The notes: generated from the letters alone by a model not told the origin. A stretch of DNA of 64,000 nt from Pseudomonas koreensis (GCF_024169245.1 NZ_JALJWP010000001.1:4093501-4157500), one strand, 5' to 3'. Shown: positions 18,626-27,943, counted from the stretch's first letter. A program made the numbers and translations.

Positions 18626-19980
18626 GACGCGAGATCCTGTGCTTCGGCGGCGCAGGTCGGCCGGCCGACGCTGATGTAGGTGAAGCCGCGCGCGCTGAGG
18701 CGTTGCGGATCGAACAGGTTGCGGCCATCGAAGATCAGCGGGTTTTTCAGCTGGCGCGCGAGCAGCTCGAAGTCCGGCGCGCGAAACGATTGCCACTCGG
18801 TGACGATCACCAGCGCGTCGGCATTTTTCAGCGCCGCCTCTTTGGTCCCGGCCAGGGTCAGGTCGTCGCGCGGGCCATAAAGCTGTTGGGCCTGTTCCAT
18901 GGCTTTCGGGTCGAACGCCTGCACGCTGGCGCCGGCACGCCACAACGCCTCCATCAACACGCGGCTGGGGGCTTCGCGCATGTCGTCGGTGTTGGGCTTG
19001 AAGCTCAGACCCCACAGCGCAAAGGTTTTGCCTTCCAGCGCACCGTTGAAATGATCGGCGATCTTGTGGAACAGCGTGCTTTTCTGCTCGTTGTTGCGCG
19101 ACTCCACCGCGCGAAGCAGGCGCGCATCGATGTCGACGCCGTGGGCGGCATGGATCAGCGCACGCACATCCTTGGGAAAACACGAACCGCCGTAACCGAT
19201 GCCGGGATAGATGAACTGGTAGCCGATGCGCGGATCCGAGCCGATGCCATGGCGGACCATTTCGATATCGGCGCCGAGCTTTTCCGCGAGCCCGGCCATT
19301 TCGTTCATGAAGCTGATCTTGGTCGCCAGCATGCAATTGGCGGCGTACTTGGTCAGCTCGGCGCTGCGCACGTCCATGACGATGATTTTTTCGCGGTTGC
19401 GATTGAACGGCTCGTACAGCTCGCGCATCACCGCTTCGGCGCGGGGGCTGTCGGTGCCGATGATGATTCGGTCCGGGCGCATGCAGTCGTCGACCGCGCA
19501 GCCTTCCTTGAGGAATTCCGGGTTGGATACCACGTCGAAGGTCAGCGCAGCGCGGCCGCTTTCGGCGAGGATGGCGTTGATGCACTCGCGCACCCGATCC
19601 GCCGTACCCACCGGCACCGTGGATTTGTCGACGATGATCTGCTCGCCGCGCAGGTGCTCGCCGATGGTACGGGCGACGCTCAGCACATGTTTGAGATCCG
19701 CTGAACCGTCCTCGTCCGGTGGGGTGCCAACGGCGATCAACAACACGTCGCCGTGCTTTACCGCAGCGGCCAGATCATTGCCGAATTGCAGGCGACCGCT
19801 GTGATGGTTTTCCCGCACCAGACTTTTCAGCCCCGGTTCGTAAATGGGCAGGCTGCCGTCGTTCAAGGCCTGCACCTTGGCCGCGTCGACATCCACACAC
19901 AGCACGTTGTGGCCGACCTCGGCCAGCGCGGCGCCCTGGACCAGTCCGACATAACCGATACCGAATACACTCACATTCAT
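18622..19980 (-). CDS. ugd: UDP-glucose 6-dehydrogenase
   Basis: 452-residue NAD-dependent enzyme oxidising UDP-Glc to UDP-GlcA. The N-terminal Rossmann motif [18 protein letters not shown] (7-24), STVPVGT, the catalytic Cys267 in YGGSCFPKD and the C-terminal domain ([18 protein letters not shown]) are all present, so it appears intact and active. It is placed after the initiating transferase and coupled to the WecG-like gene. The product can feed GlcA into the polymer directly and, through the epimerase at 26758, GalA. GDP-mannose dehydrogenase is a related alternative but fits the context less well. Confidence 0.93.
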   Translation of the reverse strand: MNVSVFGIGYVGLVQGAALAEVGHNVLCVDVDAAKVQALNDGSLPIYEPGLKSLVRENHHSGRLQFGNDLAAAVKHGDVLLIAVGTPPDEDGSADLKHVLSVARTIGEHLRGEQIIVDKSTVPVGTADRVRECINAILAESGRAALTFDVVSNPEFLKEGCAVDDCMRPDRIIIGTDSPRAEAVMRELYEPFNRNREKIIVMDVRSAELTKYAANCMLATKISFMNEMAGLAEKLGADIEMVRHGIGSDPRIGYQFIYPGIGYGGSCFPKDVRALIHAAHGVDIDARLLRAVESRNNEQKSTLFHKIADHFNGALEGKTFALWGLSFKPNTDDMREAPSRVLMEALWRAGASVQAFDPKAMEQAQQLYGPRDDLTLAGTKEAALKNADALVIVTEWQSFRAPDFELLARQLKNPLIFDGRNLFDPQRLSARGFTYISVGRPTCAAEAQDLAS

Positions 19981-20026
19981 GGGAAAACCTCATGCGCGGT
20001 GGGGTGGGCCAGAGCGCTGGCCGCAG

Positions 20027-21418
20027 TCAGTAGATGTTTTTCGAGAACAGGGTGAAGGGCGTCTTCAGGAGGATCTTGATGTCCAGCCACAGCGACCATT
20101 GATTGATGTAATTGAGGTCCTGGGCGACCCGGCGCTGCATCTTCTCCACGGTCTCGGTTTCGCCGCGGTGCCCGGTGATCTGCGCCAGGCCGGTGATGCC
20201 AGGCTTGAGCCGATGCCGCGCCATGTAGGCGCGCACCTTGCCGGTGTAATAGATGTTGTGGGTGACTGCGTGCGGGCGCGGCCCGACCAGCGCCATGTGC
20301 CCGAACAGCACGTTGAACAGTTGCGGCAGTTCGTCGATGGAGCTGCGCCGCAGAAAGCGTCCCAGCGGCGTGACGCGGTCATCGTCGCGGGTGGCCTGAC
20401 GCACTTGCTGATCGTCGTGCACGCGCATCGAGCGAAACTTCCACACGCGGATCACTTCGCCGTCGCAGCCATGGCGGTTCTGCTTGAACAGCACGGGCCC
20501 CGGCGACGTCAGCTTGACCGCAATGGCCACGCCGAGCAGCAGCGGGCTGAGCAGCATCAGTGCCATCGCCGCGACGCTGCGTTCGAACAGGTCCTTGCAG
20601 AACAGGCTGCCGGGGTGCGAGGTGAGCAGGCTTTCGTTGAGATAGATCGCCGGCATCCGCTCGATCTCGGAGATCGAATGATTGAGCAAGACCATGCTGC
20701 CCAGATCCGGAATCCACACCACATCGACATTCATGTCGAGCAGGTTGATGTACAACGCTTCGATGGTCGCCGCCTCGGCCATCGGCAGCACGATGTATAC
20801 GCGCCGCGCCTGCAAGCGGGTGATGATTTCGCGAATGTCCTCAACCTCGCCCAGCAGCGGCAGAATGCTCGGCGCCGGGCCGCTATCGGCTTTTGCCGCG
20901 ACAAACCCGAGCAGCAGCGCGCGATCCGGGTCGAGGAGTTTGCGCGCCAGCTCATGGGCGGTCGGGCAGGTACCGATGATCACCGCGCGGCGTTCGTTGC
21001 AGATCATCTTGGTGTACATGCGCACGAACAGATGCAGCGGCAGAAACGTCGCCGCTTGAGCGAGGAAACCCACCACCGCCCAGACAATCACCACCTGCCG
21101 GGAAAACAACGCGCTGGTCTGGGTGACGAAGGCGATGCTCATCAGCAGCGCGAGCAAAATCAGCCAGCCAGCGAGCAAGCGTCCGAGCCCGACCAGCAGG
21201 CCATGACGTTTGTGATAGACCTGGACGAGGCTGTAGACCGGCATCGAGCCGAGCACGGTGAGAATGATCAGCAGCCGGTATTCACTGGGCAATGCGCCGA
21301 TGCGCAACTGCACCAGCACGATCAGCAACAGGTTGACCAGGGTCATTGCGCACAACCATTGCCCCCAGAAAGTGAGGCCGCGACGCTGTGCCATTTGCGC
21401 GGAATATTGCGAGGTCAT
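20027..21418 (-). CDS. Undecaprenyl-phosphate glucose/galactose phosphotransferase (WcaJ-like initiator)
   Basis: Polyisoprenyl-phosphate hexose-1-phosphate transferase, 463 residues. The ATG at 21418 is preferred because GGAG lies 9 bases upstream; a GTG two codons earlier would be too close. Four N-terminal helices, a central Rossmann-like domain (about 145-260) and a C-terminal catalytic domain with FKQNRHG, VWKFRSM, RRSSIDELPQLFNVL, MALVGPRP and KPGITGLAQ. The conserved DE pair in SIDELPQ is intact. It starts EPS repeat-unit synthesis on undecaprenyl phosphate, most likely with Glc-1-P. Confidence 0.92.
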   Translation of the reverse strand: MTSQYSAQMAQRRGLTFWGQWLCAMTLVNLLLIVLVQLRIGALPSEYRLLIILTVLGSMPVYSLVQVYHKRHGLLVGLGRLLAGWLILLALLMSIAFVTQTSALFSRQVVIVWAVVGFLAQAATFLPLHLFVRMYTKMICNERRAVIIGTCPTAHELARKLLDPDRALLLGFVAAKADSGPAPSILPLLGEVEDIREIITRLQARRVYIVLPMAEAATIEALYINLLDMNVDVVWIPDLGSMVLLNHSISEIERMPAIYLNESLLTSHPGSLFCKDLFERSVAAMALMLLSPLLLGVAIAVKLTSPGPVLFKQNRHGCDGEVIRVWKFRSMRVHDDQQVRQATRDDDRVTPLGRFLRRSSIDELPQLFNVLFGHMALVGPRPHAVTHNIYYTGKVRAYMARHRLKPGITGLAQITGHRGETETVEKMQRRVAQDLNYINQWSLWLDIKILLKTPFTLFSKNIY

Positions 21419-21484
21419 CGGCACGATCTCCGATTCATCGAACAGGGAAGGGATGGCTGCTGCCGGGCGGCACGGCCCGGAGGA

Positions 21485-23794
21485 TCAGCGCGGGGCGAAG
21501 TCGTAGTCGTAGAAGGAACGGGAATGGCCATGGCCGTACTTGCGCGCCTTGCGCAGATCGACTTGGTTGAGCACCACGCCGAATACCGGCGCCTGGCTCT
21601 GCTGCAACACGGCAATGCTTTTGCGCACCTGGCCGACCGGCGTGCTCTGCGCCTTGACCACGTAGATCACCGCGTCGGAATGCTGGGCCAGCAACAGCGC
21701 GTCACTGACGATTTCCGCCGGCGGCGAATCGATGATGATGTGCCGGTAGCGCGACTTGAGAATCTGCAACAACCGGCCGAGGCGTGGCGAACTGAGCAGA
21801 TCCTGCGCGGGGGCCACGGCGTTGCTCGAACTGCTCGAGGCTTTCAGTCGTGGTGCGTCGAACGGATCCAGCATAGACGGCGCCAGGCAGCCGGCCGGAA
21901 GCATGTCGAGATTGCCGACGCTGCGAATGCAGTCTTCCAGCCGCGCGGTGCCGGCCATCAGGTTGGCGAGGCCGGGGCTCTCTGGCGGGAAATCGAAGTT
22001 CAGCGACAGCGTCGGCTGCCGCATGTCGGCATCGATCAGCAGCACCCGTTCCAGCGGCGCCAGCGACGAAGCGAGATTGTTGGCAATGGTGCTCTTGCCT
22101 TCGCCAGACACCGAGGATGTGACCAGCACCACCTGCGCCGGGCGCTCGTTGTTTTGCAGCATCAGCCAGGTGCGCAGGTTGCGGATGGTTTCGCAGAAGC
22201 GCGGGTGATCGTTGTCTTCGAACAGCCGCGCCAACTGCCGACGGCTCTTTTTCATCACCAGCGGCACCACGCTGAGCAGCGGCACATTGAGCAGGCTTTC
22301 GACGGTGTCGTCGGTCTTGAAGGTGTTGCTCAGCGTGTCGAAGAGGAAGGCGAGGGCGACGCCGACCACCGCAGCGACCAGCGCGACAATAGCGAGGATG
22401 AGGTTCTTGCGCGGTTTGCTCGCTTCCAGCGGGGCGATCGCCGGGTCGACGATGCGCGCCTTGGCCGAATCCATGTCCGAGGTGGCGGCGGTTTCCTTGA
22501 GGCGGGTGACGAAGGTTTCGTACAGCGCCCGGGTGCTGTCGACTTCACGCTGGAATTCGCGCAACTGGAATTCCTTGCGCGAAATGTCCTGAATCTGCGC
22601 CTTGTTGCTGTTGAAGGATTTGCGCAACGCGTCTTCGCTGGCCACCGCCAGTTGATACTGGCGTTCGATGCCGGCGACCACTTGCTGTACCTGCAGCCGC
22701 AGGCTGTTGGCCGCCGTACGTTGTTCGGAACGGGCGGATATCAGCGCCGGGTGTTTGGGCCCGTAGCGGCCCGACAACTCCTCGACTTTGGCCTGGGCCT
22801 TGGCCAGGTCAGCCTGGAACTGCTGAATCAGCGGGTTGCTCAGCACCGCCGGCACACTCGACAAGCGACTGATGTCGCCATTGCTCAAGGATTGCGCCTG
22901 ACGGAACTGGCTCTCCGCTTCGGCGCGATCGCGGCGTGCATCGATCATGCGATTGCCGGTCATTTGCAGTTCGTTGGCACTGATCGTCGCGACACCGTCG
23001 ACATCGACCAGACCCTGTTCTTCGCGATACCCCTGCAGCTTGTTTTCGGCCACGCGCAGGTTGTCGCGCAACTCGACCAGGCGGGTGTTCATCCAGCTGG
23101 TGTTGTTTTGCGAGGACTTGAGGCTGGTGTCCTGCTGGCTGTCGATGAAGCCTTGGGCGAGGGCATTGGCCACCGCCGCGGCGAGGGCCGGGTCGGGCAG
23201 TTCGACGTCGATCTCCAGCAACTGACTCTTGCCGACAAACTTGACGCTGGTGTGCAGCATCAGGTTTTGCGTGACGTCGTTGAACACCTGCTCTTCAGTT
23301 GCTGGTGGCTTGGGCGGCGGCAGCAGATCCAGCCATGGCAGCCATTGGTCACGATTGAGCTCTGCCAGCCATTGGCGCGGGGTAAACCAGCTCTGCGCCT
23401 GCTGGCGTGGATCGGTGATCGGATTCGTGGTGAGGCCGAGTTTACGCACGGCGCGCTCGGCCAGCTCCCGCGATTGCAGCAGGGCTTGCTGGGTCTGCAA
23501 ATAATCGGTGGTGGTGGCGCCACCTGATTCGGCGGCTTGCTGAAAACTCATGACGGGCGGCGTCTTGTCCTTGATCAGCAACGTCGCACTGCCGACGTAC
23601 TGCGGCGTGATGAACGACAACACCGCCACGGCCAGCGCGCAACTGAGCAGCACCAGCCAGGCGATGTTCCACTTCGCCGACCAGACCACCCGCCATAGGT
23701 GGAGCAGATCAAGGGTGTCCGACTCATCGGCCGCTTGCGTTTGCGAGTGGCTCTGAAGCGGACGTTCGAGGTAAGTGCTTGGGCTGTTGTCCAT
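21485..23794 (-). CDS. Wzc-like polysaccharide co-polymerase / BY-kinase
   Basis: 769-residue inner-membrane tyrosine autokinase controlling EPS chain length and export. Wzz domain with an N-terminal helix near 43-60, a long periplasmic coiled-coil region (about 190-420), a second helix near 440-462, then the kinase: Walker A in SGEGKSTIANN, Walker A' VLLIDADMRQP, Walker B IIIDSPP. The C-terminus has the expected tyrosine cluster (YGHGHSRSFYDYDF). It ends 67 bases before the WcaJ start and lies 2 bases after the OPX gene. All catalytic motifs are present. Confidence 0.93.
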   Translation of the reverse strand: MDNSPSTYLERPLQSHSQTQAADESDTLDLLHLWRVVWSAKWNIAWLVLLSCALAVAVLSFITPQYVGSATLLIKDKTPPVMSFQQAAESGGATTTDYLQTQQALLQSRELAERAVRKLGLTTNPITDPRQQAQSWFTPRQWLAELNRDQWLPWLDLLPPPKPPATEEQVFNDVTQNLMLHTSVKFVGKSQLLEIDVELPDPALAAAVANALAQGFIDSQQDTSLKSSQNNTSWMNTRLVELRDNLRVAENKLQGYREEQGLVDVDGVATISANELQMTGNRMIDARRDRAEAESQFRQAQSLSNGDISRLSSVPAVLSNPLIQQFQADLAKAQAKVEELSGRYGPKHPALISARSEQRTAANSLRLQVQQVVAGIERQYQLAVASEDALRKSFNSNKAQIQDISRKEFQLREFQREVDSTRALYETFVTRLKETAATSDMDSAKARIVDPAIAPLEASKPRKNLILAIVALVAAVVGVALAFLFDTLSNTFKTDDTVESLLNVPLLSVVPLVMKKSRRQLARLFEDNDHPRFCETIRNLRTWLMLQNNERPAQVVLVTSSVSGEGKSTIANNLASSLAPLERVLLIDADMRQPTLSLNFDFPPESPGLANLMAGTARLEDCIRSVGNLDMLPAGCLAPSMLDPFDAPRLKASSSSSNAVAPAQDLLSSPRLGRLLQILKSRYRHIIIDSPPAEIVSDALLLAQHSDAVIYVVKAQSTPVGQVRKSIAVLQQSQAPVFGVVLNQVDLRKARKYGHGHSRSFYDYDFAPR

Positions 23795-23796
23795 GA

Positions 23797-24330
23797 TCAG
23801 AAAAAGCCTTGTGCAATGGAAATGGTGTCGCCGGGGGCGATGACGGTGGTGCGCGAGATGTTTTCAGTGACCGGCGGGCCGCCGCTGCCGCGCAGAATCG
23901 TCACGCGTTTCATGGAGGCGCGTTCGGTCAGGCCGCCACCCAGGGCGATGGCTTTTTCCAGGGTGAGTCCGGGCTGGAAGGGGTAGCTGCCGGGCTTCTG
24001 CACTTCGCCATTGATGTAGAACGGGCGGTATTCGATCTGGCTGAGGCTGACTTTCGGATCGACCAGATAGCCTTGCTTGAGGCCGTCGACGATCTTCTGT
24101 TCGACCTGATTGGGCGTCAGGCCCTTGGCGACGATTTCGCCGAGAAACGGGTAGGAGAAGGTGCCGGCGTCATTGAGGCGGATCTTCTTGAAGCTCAGTT
24201 CCGGCTCGCCGAACACAGTGATGCGCAAGACATCGCCGGCGGCCAGGCGGTAATTGGTGTCGGTGTCCGCCGCCTCGACCGTGGGCACTGTCCAGAGCAG
24301 CAACAACAGTAAAATCAGGCGCGTGTGCAT
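23797..24330 (-). CDS. Short polysaccharide export (OPX / Wza-like) protein
   Basis: 177 residues with an N-terminal signal peptide (LILLLLLLWTVPTVEA), then a Poly_export domain (YRLAAGDVLRITVFGEPEL) and one SLBB domain (PFYINGEVQKPGSYPFQPG). It is less than half the length of canonical Wza (about 380). It has no lipobox cysteine and no C-terminal amphipathic helix to cross the outer membrane. It should form a periplasmic collar on Wzc rather than a pore. The adjacent outer-membrane barrel gene, 12 bases upstream, could supply the pore. Confidence 0.9.
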   Translation of the reverse strand: MHTRLILLLLLLWTVPTVEAADTDTNYRLAAGDVLRITVFGEPELSFKKIRLNDAGTFSYPFLGEIVAKGLTPNQVEQKIVDGLKQGYLVDPKVSLSQIEYRPFYINGEVQKPGSYPFQPGLTLEKAIALGGGLTERASMKRVTILRGSGGPPVTENISRTTVIAPGDTISIAQGFF

Positions 24331-24342
24331 GGCCCAACCCTC

Positions 24343-25503
24343 CTACAGACTGACGTCGAAAGTGATCTGGAAAACATTGCGGGTGAAGCTTTCGTTGTCG
24401 GCATTGGAGTCGTTGTCGCGGTGGCGATAGGCGACTTCGACGTCCAGCCAGCGGCGCATTTCGTAAATCACGCCGAGTTTGTAATCCTGCAGATCGTCGC
24501 TACGGTCCTGGCCTTCGTAGACGTAATGGCCCATGCCGACTTCGGCAACGCTGGTGATGCGCTCGGTCCAGCCGTGGCGCCAGCCGACCTGAGTGAAGGT
24601 GGCCTTCACCGCGTCGGAACCGTCATCGCCCTCGGCCATGGCCTGGCGGGCGAGAAAGGTGAAGGTCGAGTAGGTGCGCGGCTTCCACGCCAGATCCACT
24701 TGCCAGGTCGGGTTGCTCAGATCGTCGGAACCGCTCTGGTCGAAGTTCTTGCGCTCGTAGCCGACACGCAATTTGCCGGTGGTTTTCGCCGTCATATCCC
24801 ACTCGGCCCCGGCCAGCACCGCATCGGAGCGACTGCTGCGCGGGCTGTTCGATTGCAGGTAGTCGAAGCGGGTGTGGTCGTATTCGAGCAGGCCACGGGT
24901 CTTGCTGCCGAGGCGGTGATACCAGGTGGTGGTGAGGTTGCTGGTGTTGCGCTCCTTGTCATCGTTGATGCCGTCGGCGTTGTCATAGCGCAGTTGCGCG
25001 TAGCTGGCGCCGAGGTCGATCTGGTTCAGCGCACTGCGCGCACCGAAGGTGTAGACGCCGCCGACGCGCTTGCTCTCGATCTTGTCGTTGATGCCGTCGA
25101 CGGCGGTCGAGGTGGTGCGCTCGTATTTGCGTGCCTCGGCTTCGAGTTTCAGCCGATGCCGGTCGGTGAACTCCATGATGCTGTCAGCGCGCAGACGCTG
25201 GGCGGTGTTCGAAGCGTCCGAGGCACTGTGATAGATGTAGCGGGTCGGTTCCCAGATCACCCGCGTAGCGCTGTTGCGATCCTCGGCCTTGAGCTCGAAG
25301 GCCGGCGCCAGGCGGGTGACCATGGTTGACTCGACGTCGTGTTCGACTTCGCGGAAGTTGTCGTCGTAGCTTTCCGACAAGGCGAAGGTCGGGGTGAAAT
25401 CGAAGCCGTAGACATTGATCGCTTGCGGCTCAACGCTCCAGGCGGCTTCGGGGGCGCAGCAGGCGACGACTAAAACCAGGGAACAGCGAGGCTTCAGAGC
25501 CAT
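24343..25503 (-). CDS. Outer-membrane beta-barrel protein of the EPS export system (OMP_b-brl_2-like)
   Basis: 386 residues with a signal peptide and, from about residue 35 onward, alternating amphipathic strands with aromatic girdle residues and charged loops. It ends in ...FQITFDVSL, a barrel-type C-terminal strand. No plug domain or TonB box was seen. About 16-18 strands look possible. It is the second gene of the EPS operon, between the RfaH-like regulator and the short OPX gene. This matches the barrel partners recently described for OPX proteins that lack their own outer-membrane segment. The pore role is inferred. Confidence 0.8.
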   Translation of the reverse strand: MALKPRCSLVLVVACCAPEAAWSVEPQAINVYGFDFTPTFALSESYDDNFREVEHDVESTMVTRLAPAFELKAEDRNSATRVIWEPTRYIYHSASDASNTAQRLRADSIMEFTDRHRLKLEAEARKYERTTSTAVDGINDKIESKRVGGVYTFGARSALNQIDLGASYAQLRYDNADGINDDKERNTSNLTTTWYHRLGSKTRGLLEYDHTRFDYLQSNSPRSSRSDAVLAGAEWDMTAKTTGKLRVGYERKNFDQSGSDDLSNPTWQVDLAWKPRTYSTFTFLARQAMAEGDDGSDAVKATFTQVGWRHGWTERITSVAEVGMGHYVYEGQDRSDDLQDYKLGVIYEMRRWLDVEVAYRHRDNDSNADNESFTRNVFQITFDVSL

Positions 25504-25554
25504 GGATCACGCTCCTGATAGAGGGGGTCGGTGTCAGGGCGAAGCGGATCCGGA

Positions 25555-26073
25555 CTATTGTCGCTGGCGTTCGAGGTAGCTCAGCGGGACGCTGACGTGC
25601 TGTTGGCGGTTGAGGAAATTGAGCAGGATCATCACCCGCTCATCGCCCTGCATGGACAGGAACACACCTTCGAGCGGGGACAGTGGGCCTTGGACGATCT
25701 GCAACGGTTCGCCAGGCTTGAGCGTCGGTTCGGCGGGAAAACCGATCGACTCCTGGCTGCGTTCACGCAATTGTGCGATCACGTCTTCATCGACCCGGGC
25801 CGGCACATGGTTGAATTCAACGATGCGGCTGACACCGCGGGTCGAGCGAATCGGCGCCCAATTATCGTCACGGCTCAACTGAATGAACACGTAGCCGGGG
25901 AACAGCGATTCCAGGGTTCGTTGGCGTTTGCCACGAATACTGCGCTCGCTCATCAGCTGCGGCCGAAAGGTCGAATAGTTCTGTTGCTGCAGATTGAGTT
26001 GTGCCCGTTCATCCTGGCGGGGCTTGCACTGCAATAAATACCAGTTAGAACCGTTGCGGCAAACCGTTAGCAT
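25555..26073 (-). CDS. RfaH/NusG-like transcription antiterminator
   Basis: 172-residue NusG paralogue. The ATG at 26073 is chosen for GGAG 9 bases upstream; longer readings lack a site. The N-terminal NGN domain (about 8-110) includes WYLLQCKPRQDERAQLNLQQQ and LFPGYVFIQLS, the RfaH/NusG hallmark. A C-terminal KOW-like domain (about 118-165) carries PGEPLQIVQGPLSPLEGVF. It is the first gene of the 14-gene EPS operon, and an ops-like sequence lies in the leader. It probably loads on RNA polymerase there and suppresses pausing and Rho termination through the long operon. Confidence 0.9.
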   Translation of the reverse strand: MLTVCRNGSNWYLLQCKPRQDERAQLNLQQQNYSTFRPQLMSERSIRGKRQRTLESLFPGYVFIQLSRDDNWAPIRSTRGVSRIVEFNHVPARVDEDVIAQLRERSQESIGFPAEPTLKPGEPLQIVQGPLSPLEGVFLSMQGDERVMILLNFLNRQQHVSVPLSYLERQRQ

Positions 26074-26300
26074 GCTGGAGTACTCCATACATAGCGATCG
26101 TTTAAGCAAGGCGGCCGATAACGTGGGACGAGCCGTCATGCTTGCTAGTAGGTAGTAGGCTGATCAAGGCAAAGTGCCGAGCCAGATGCATCAATGTTTA
26201 TTGGCAGAAGAAGTGTTTCAAAAATGAATCAAGTTAGGTGAGTTGTTGTTATATCCATGGCCGTCTTGGCTATAACAAACCGGCGGCTTTTGTTTAGGCA

Positions 26301-26311
26301 AAGCTACCGCA
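26301..26311 (-). promoter_or_regulatory. ops-like RfaH recruitment element
   Basis: The minus strand reads TGCGGTAGCTT, which matches the enterobacterial ops consensus GGCGGTAGCNT at 10 of 11 positions including the whole GCGGTAGC core that forms the small hairpin read by RfaH. It is on the coding strand of the EPS operon, about 230 bases before its RfaH-like first gene and about 25 bases after the candidate start site. Function is inferred from motif plus placement. Confidence 0.55.
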
Positions 26312-26340
26312 CGGTTCGCAGTTGCGACCTTCAGGATCCA

Positions 26341-26368
26341 ATTACATAACTAACCCGAGAGGCGTAAA
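26341..26368 (-). promoter_or_regulatory. Candidate sigma-70 promoter of the EPS operon
   Basis: On the minus strand TTTACG (26368-26363, 4 of 6 matches to the -35) is separated by 16 bases from TGTAAT (26346-26341, 5 of 6 matches to the -10). Transcription would start near 26334 and soon run through the ops-like element. The -35 match is weak and no upstream activator site was identified. Confidence 0.35.
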
Positions 26369-26757
26369 GTGCACAGGGGCGCCGGCGCTTCGGGCAGTGA
26401 TTAGTTATCGGCCAGTCTTCGCAAGCTGTCAATTAATAACAGTCAAAAAGACTGCCTTTCATCCGCTGATGATGGCCATGTTCTGTAAGTTACTGGTTTG
26501 AAAGGGTGAAATCTATTCGTCGGATTTTTTAAACTTTTCGAAGTTATTGTAGTCGTCTAGCTTAGATGGCATGCGTGATAGCAAATTAGTTTCAATCTTA
26601 CATCTTTCGATTCGTAAGAAGTTCGCGGTTTAACTGCCTTGCGTCGGATGCCGCTGGCCTCGTTAACTATGGTCGTCTATGAATAGTTGGCGTATTTGCA
26701 GGTAGATGTTCTGCGGTGCGTAACCCCTTAAATGCAAATCGATGTGCCGAGGCGATC

Positions 26758-27732
26758 ATGAGTGTTCTGGTAACGGGCGCAGCAGGATTTATCGGTTATC
26801 ACACGGCCATGCGTTCAAGTCGCGAGGGGTTTTCGGTCGTTGGCGTCGACAATCTGAATCCTTACTACGACGTCAAACTCAAACAGGCGCGGCTGCACAG
26901 ATTGCAAACGCTGACCAATTTCACTTTCCAGCAGTTGGACATCGTCGACCAGGCGGCATTGACTGCGCTGTTCGAACAGGGGCGATTCAAACAGGTCATT
27001 CACCTCGCCGCGCAGGCCGGAGTCCGCTACTCGCTGGACAATCCCGACGCCTACGCGCAATCGAATCTGGTCGGGTTTCTCAACGTCCTCGAAGCCTGCC
27101 GGCATCATCCGCCGGAGCACTTGGTCTACGCCTCAAGCAGTTCAGTGTATGGCGCCAACGCCCGAATGCCGTTTCGCGAAGACGATCAGGTCGATCAGCC
27201 GGTGTCGTTGTACGCCGCGACCAAACGCGCCAACGAACTGCTCGCGCACAGCTACTGCCATCTCTACGGATTACAGGCTACCGGCCTGCGCTTTTTCACC
27301 GTGTACGGCCCGTGGGGTCGACCGGACATGGCGCTGTTCAAATTCACCGAGGCGATGCTGCAAGGGCGCGCCATTGACCTCTATAACCAAGGCGAAATGG
27401 CGCGGGATTTCACCTATATCGACGACATCGTCGAAGCGATTTTCCGCTTGCTCGACAAACCGCCCGCGCTCAGCGACGAGCGCGGCACCAACCGCCTGTT
27501 CAATATCGGCCGGGGTAGTCCGGTCGCGCTGATGAGCTTCGTCGAATGTCTGGAGCAGGCATTGGGCATCAAGGCGCAACGTCGCTATTTGCCGATGCAG
27601 GAGGGCGATGTGCTGAAAACCTGGGCCGACGTGTCGGCGCTGGCACGCTGCATCGACTTCAGCCCGCAAGTGCCGATCGAGCAGGGCGTGCAGGCGTTCG
27701 TGCAGTGGTATCGCGAGTTCTATCAGCTCTGA
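26758..27732 (+). CDS. NAD-dependent UDP-uronate 4-epimerase-like (UDP-GlcA to UDP-GalA)
   Basis: 324-residue SDR epimerase. The ATG at 26758 is preceded by CCGAGG; an earlier GTG is less supported. It has GAAGFIG near the N-terminus, HLAAQAGVRYSLDNP, SSSVYG and YAATK (YxxxK), and the segment GLRFFTVYGPWGRPDMALFKFTEAML, which is characteristic of UDP-glucuronate 4-epimerases. It lies divergent from the EPS operon and its logical substrate is the Ugd product. The physiological product, UDP-GalA, is inferred. Confidence 0.87.
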   Translation: MSVLVTGAAGFIGYHTAMRSSREGFSVVGVDNLNPYYDVKLKQARLHRLQTLTNFTFQQLDIVDQAALTALFEQGRFKQVIHLAAQAGVRYSLDNPDAYAQSNLVGFLNVLEACRHHPPEHLVYASSSSVYGANARMPFREDDQVDQPVSLYAATKRANELLAHSYCHLYGLQATGLRFFTVYGPWGRPDMALFKFTEAMLQGRAIDLYNQGEMARDFTYIDDIVEAIFRLLDKPPALSDERGTNRLFNIGRGSPVALMSFVECLEQALGIKAQRRYLPMQEGDVLKTWADVSALARCIDFSPQVPIEQGVQAFVQWYREFYQL

Positions 27733-27733
27733 T

Positions 27734-27943
27734 TCAGTGCAGGGTGACGGCCCTGCGACTTTCCCCGATGCGGATCCGGTCGAGGGCGCGGTTCAGCGCA
27801 TCCAGTGCATCGAGCAACGCCTTGGCCTCGGCTTCACGCCCGTCGCCCCACAGACGCTCGGCCATTGTGTTCAAGGCCAGAATCGCCCGCTCGATGTCGG
27901 CTGCGCTGGCGGTGTCGTTACTGGCTGGTGGTTTCTTCGGCAT
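27734..27943 (-). CDS. Small hypothetical protein (69 aa) overlapping the MFS gene end
   Basis: Not recognised by family. GAGGAA six bases before the ATG is a strong ribosome-binding site. The first 26 bases overlap the 3' end of the MFS gene in another frame, so the two are translationally linked. The product begins MPKKPPASNDTASAADIER and is then mainly helical, with heptad-like leucines (about 20-60). It is convergent with the epimerase, one base from its stop. Confidence 0.65.
   Translation of the reverse strand: MPKKPPASNDTASAADIERAILALNTMAERLWGDGREAEAKALLDALDALNRALDRIRIGESRRAVTLH

Larger units (their letters stand above)
26074..26757. other. AT-rich divergent control region of the EPS operon and the uronate epimerase
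   Basis: A 684-base non-coding stretch, visibly AT-richer than its surroundings, between the RfaH-like gene and the epimerase. It contains the ops-like element and a candidate leftward promoter, annotated separately, giving a predicted leader of about 260 nt. Rightward promoter elements for 26758 could not be fixed. No ORF with a ribosome-binding site was seen. Confidence 0.6.

Noticed and set aside
19979..23527. Very long plus-strand open frame (1182 codons) opposite wcaJ and wzc
   Set aside because: Its translation is His/Gln/Arg-rich with no domain pattern, as expected of the antisense frame of high-GC genes. The minus-strand genes have clear families and ribosome-binding sites.
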